The position numbers were made by a program, and so were the translations under genes. DNA of 5,755 nucleotides from an uncultured Oscillospiraceae bacterium (GTDB taxonomy: Bacteria > Bacillota > Clostridia > Oscillospirales > Oscillospiraceae), in the NCBI GenBank assembly GCA_937915075.1, contig CALDMA010000124.1, forward strand, positions 1-5,755, in the 5' to 3' direction. Shown piece by piece: positions 5,444 through 5,755 of this stretch. The notes under the pieces were generated by a model, which was given only the letters and a program-made list of their open reading frames with translations, was not told where the DNA came from and searched no databases. Each line of letters opens with the position of its first letter. Position 1 is the first letter of the stretch.

Positions 5444-5510
5444 GCGTGATTTTCAACATATTTCACAAAAATATTTATATTGTTTTGTGCTTTACGCCAA
5501 TTTGTTTTAC

Positions 5511-5540
5511 TTGTTTCCGCTCAAAGCCCTGTGGTAAAAT
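5511..5540 (+). promoter_or_regulatory. mnmG promoter
   Basis: TTGTTT (5511-5516), an 18-base spacer and TAAAAT (5535-5540), with a TGTGG just before the -10 box. Transcription would begin near 5547, leaving a 35-base leader before the mnmG ATG. The AT-rich stretch 5450-5510 lies directly upstream. Confidence 0.65.
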
Positions 5541-5562
5541 AATGTATCCTATTTTGTTCTTC

Positions 5563-5581
5563 GGGAGGCGAGAGGACGCCT
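5563..5581 (+). promoter_or_regulatory. mnmG ribosome binding site in a small hairpin
   Basis: AGAGGA (5571-5576) lies five bases before the ATG and is the likely Shine-Dalgarno. It forms the 6-base loop of a 5-bp stem AGGCG / CGCCT (5566-5570 with 5577-5581) that ends at the base before the start codon. A second purine motif, GGGAGG (5563-5568), is 13 bases from the ATG and partly inside the stem. Confidence 0.5.
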
Positions 5582-5755
5582 ATGTACGAATTTTTTGCCG
5601 GCGGCTACGACGTCGCCGTCATCGGCGCGGGCCATGCCGGCATTGAAGCCGCGCTCGCAAGCGCGCGGCTGGGGCGGAAAACGATCTGCTTCACCATCAA
5701 CCTTGACGCGGTGGGCAATATGCCCTGCAACCCCGCCATCGGCGGCACGGGCAAG
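5582..5755 (+). CDS. mnmG: tRNA uridine-5-carboxymethylaminomethyl modification enzyme MnmG (5' part)
   Basis: The first 58 codons of MnmG (GidA), the FAD enzyme that with the GTPase MnmE installs the carboxymethylaminomethyl group on wobble U34 of several tRNAs. Visible features are the N-terminal beta strand YDVAVIGAGHAG carrying the GxGxxG dinucleotide-binding motif (residues 15-20), the following helix with EAALASARLG, and the family block MPCNPAIGGTGK (47-58) with the conserved Cys49. The gene is cut by the window end; the full protein is normally about 620-630 aa. The ATG at 5582 gives the expected short lead before the FAD motif and has a Shine-Dalgarno five bases upstream. The gene is divergent from the small ORF and prfB, with its own promoter. 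Confidence 0.93.
   Translation, partial: MYEFFAGGYDVAVIGAGHAGIEAALASARLGRKTICFTINLDAVGNMPCNPAIGGTGK

Noticed and set aside
5446..5646. 66-codon plus-strand ORF across the mnmG promoter
   Set aside because: It covers AT-rich promoter DNA and then overlaps mnmG out of frame; no ribosome binding site supports it.

Overview
The window looks like core chromosome of a GC-rich low-branching Firmicute, most likely a gut Clostridia of the Oscillospiraceae/Ruminococcaceae type. The basis is an SRP RNA gene directly ahead of dnaX and ebfC (the Bacillus/Clostridium arrangement), strong GC bias at third codon positions, intergenic DNA that is much more AT-rich, and a MnmG N-terminus of clostridial character. 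The taxonomic call is inference from gene order and protein character, not from a database search.

Layout. Positions 1-90 hold a minus-strand tRNA-like remnant: an intact acceptor 5' strand and D arm, with no normal anticodon or T arm, behind a good promoter. Back to back with it, a strong plus-strand promoter (TTGCCT-17-TATAAT) drives a small SRP RNA (about 211-350). This is followed closely by dnaX (381-2120, DNA polymerase III tau/gamma subunit) and ebfC/ybaB (2140-2505), and the unit ends in a strong terminator at 2521-2563. The remaining genes up to 5.4 kb lie on the minus strand. They are a MATE-family efflux transporter (2556-3935), convergent with ebfC, and prfB (3994-5118, peptide chain release factor 2), which has its own promoter and lacks the usual programmed frameshift. 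The 463-bp gap 5119-5581 holds the prfB promoter, two hairpins, a previously unlisted 26-codon minus-strand small ORF with its own promoter and a strong terminator, and a divergent promoter for mnmG. The mnmG gene starts at 5582 and runs off the end.

How the genes work together. Most are housekeeping genes for information processing: SRP RNA for protein targeting, the clamp-loader subunit DnaX, a nucleoid-associated protein, RF2 for UGA/UAA termination and MnmG for tRNA wobble modification. The MATE pump is the one accessory-type gene. No defence, phage, CRISPR or transposon genes were seen. The best candidates for something undescribed are the 26-aa small ORF upstream of prfB (possibly a peptide, a leader or a small RNA) and the promoter-driven tRNA remnant beside the SRP RNA gene.
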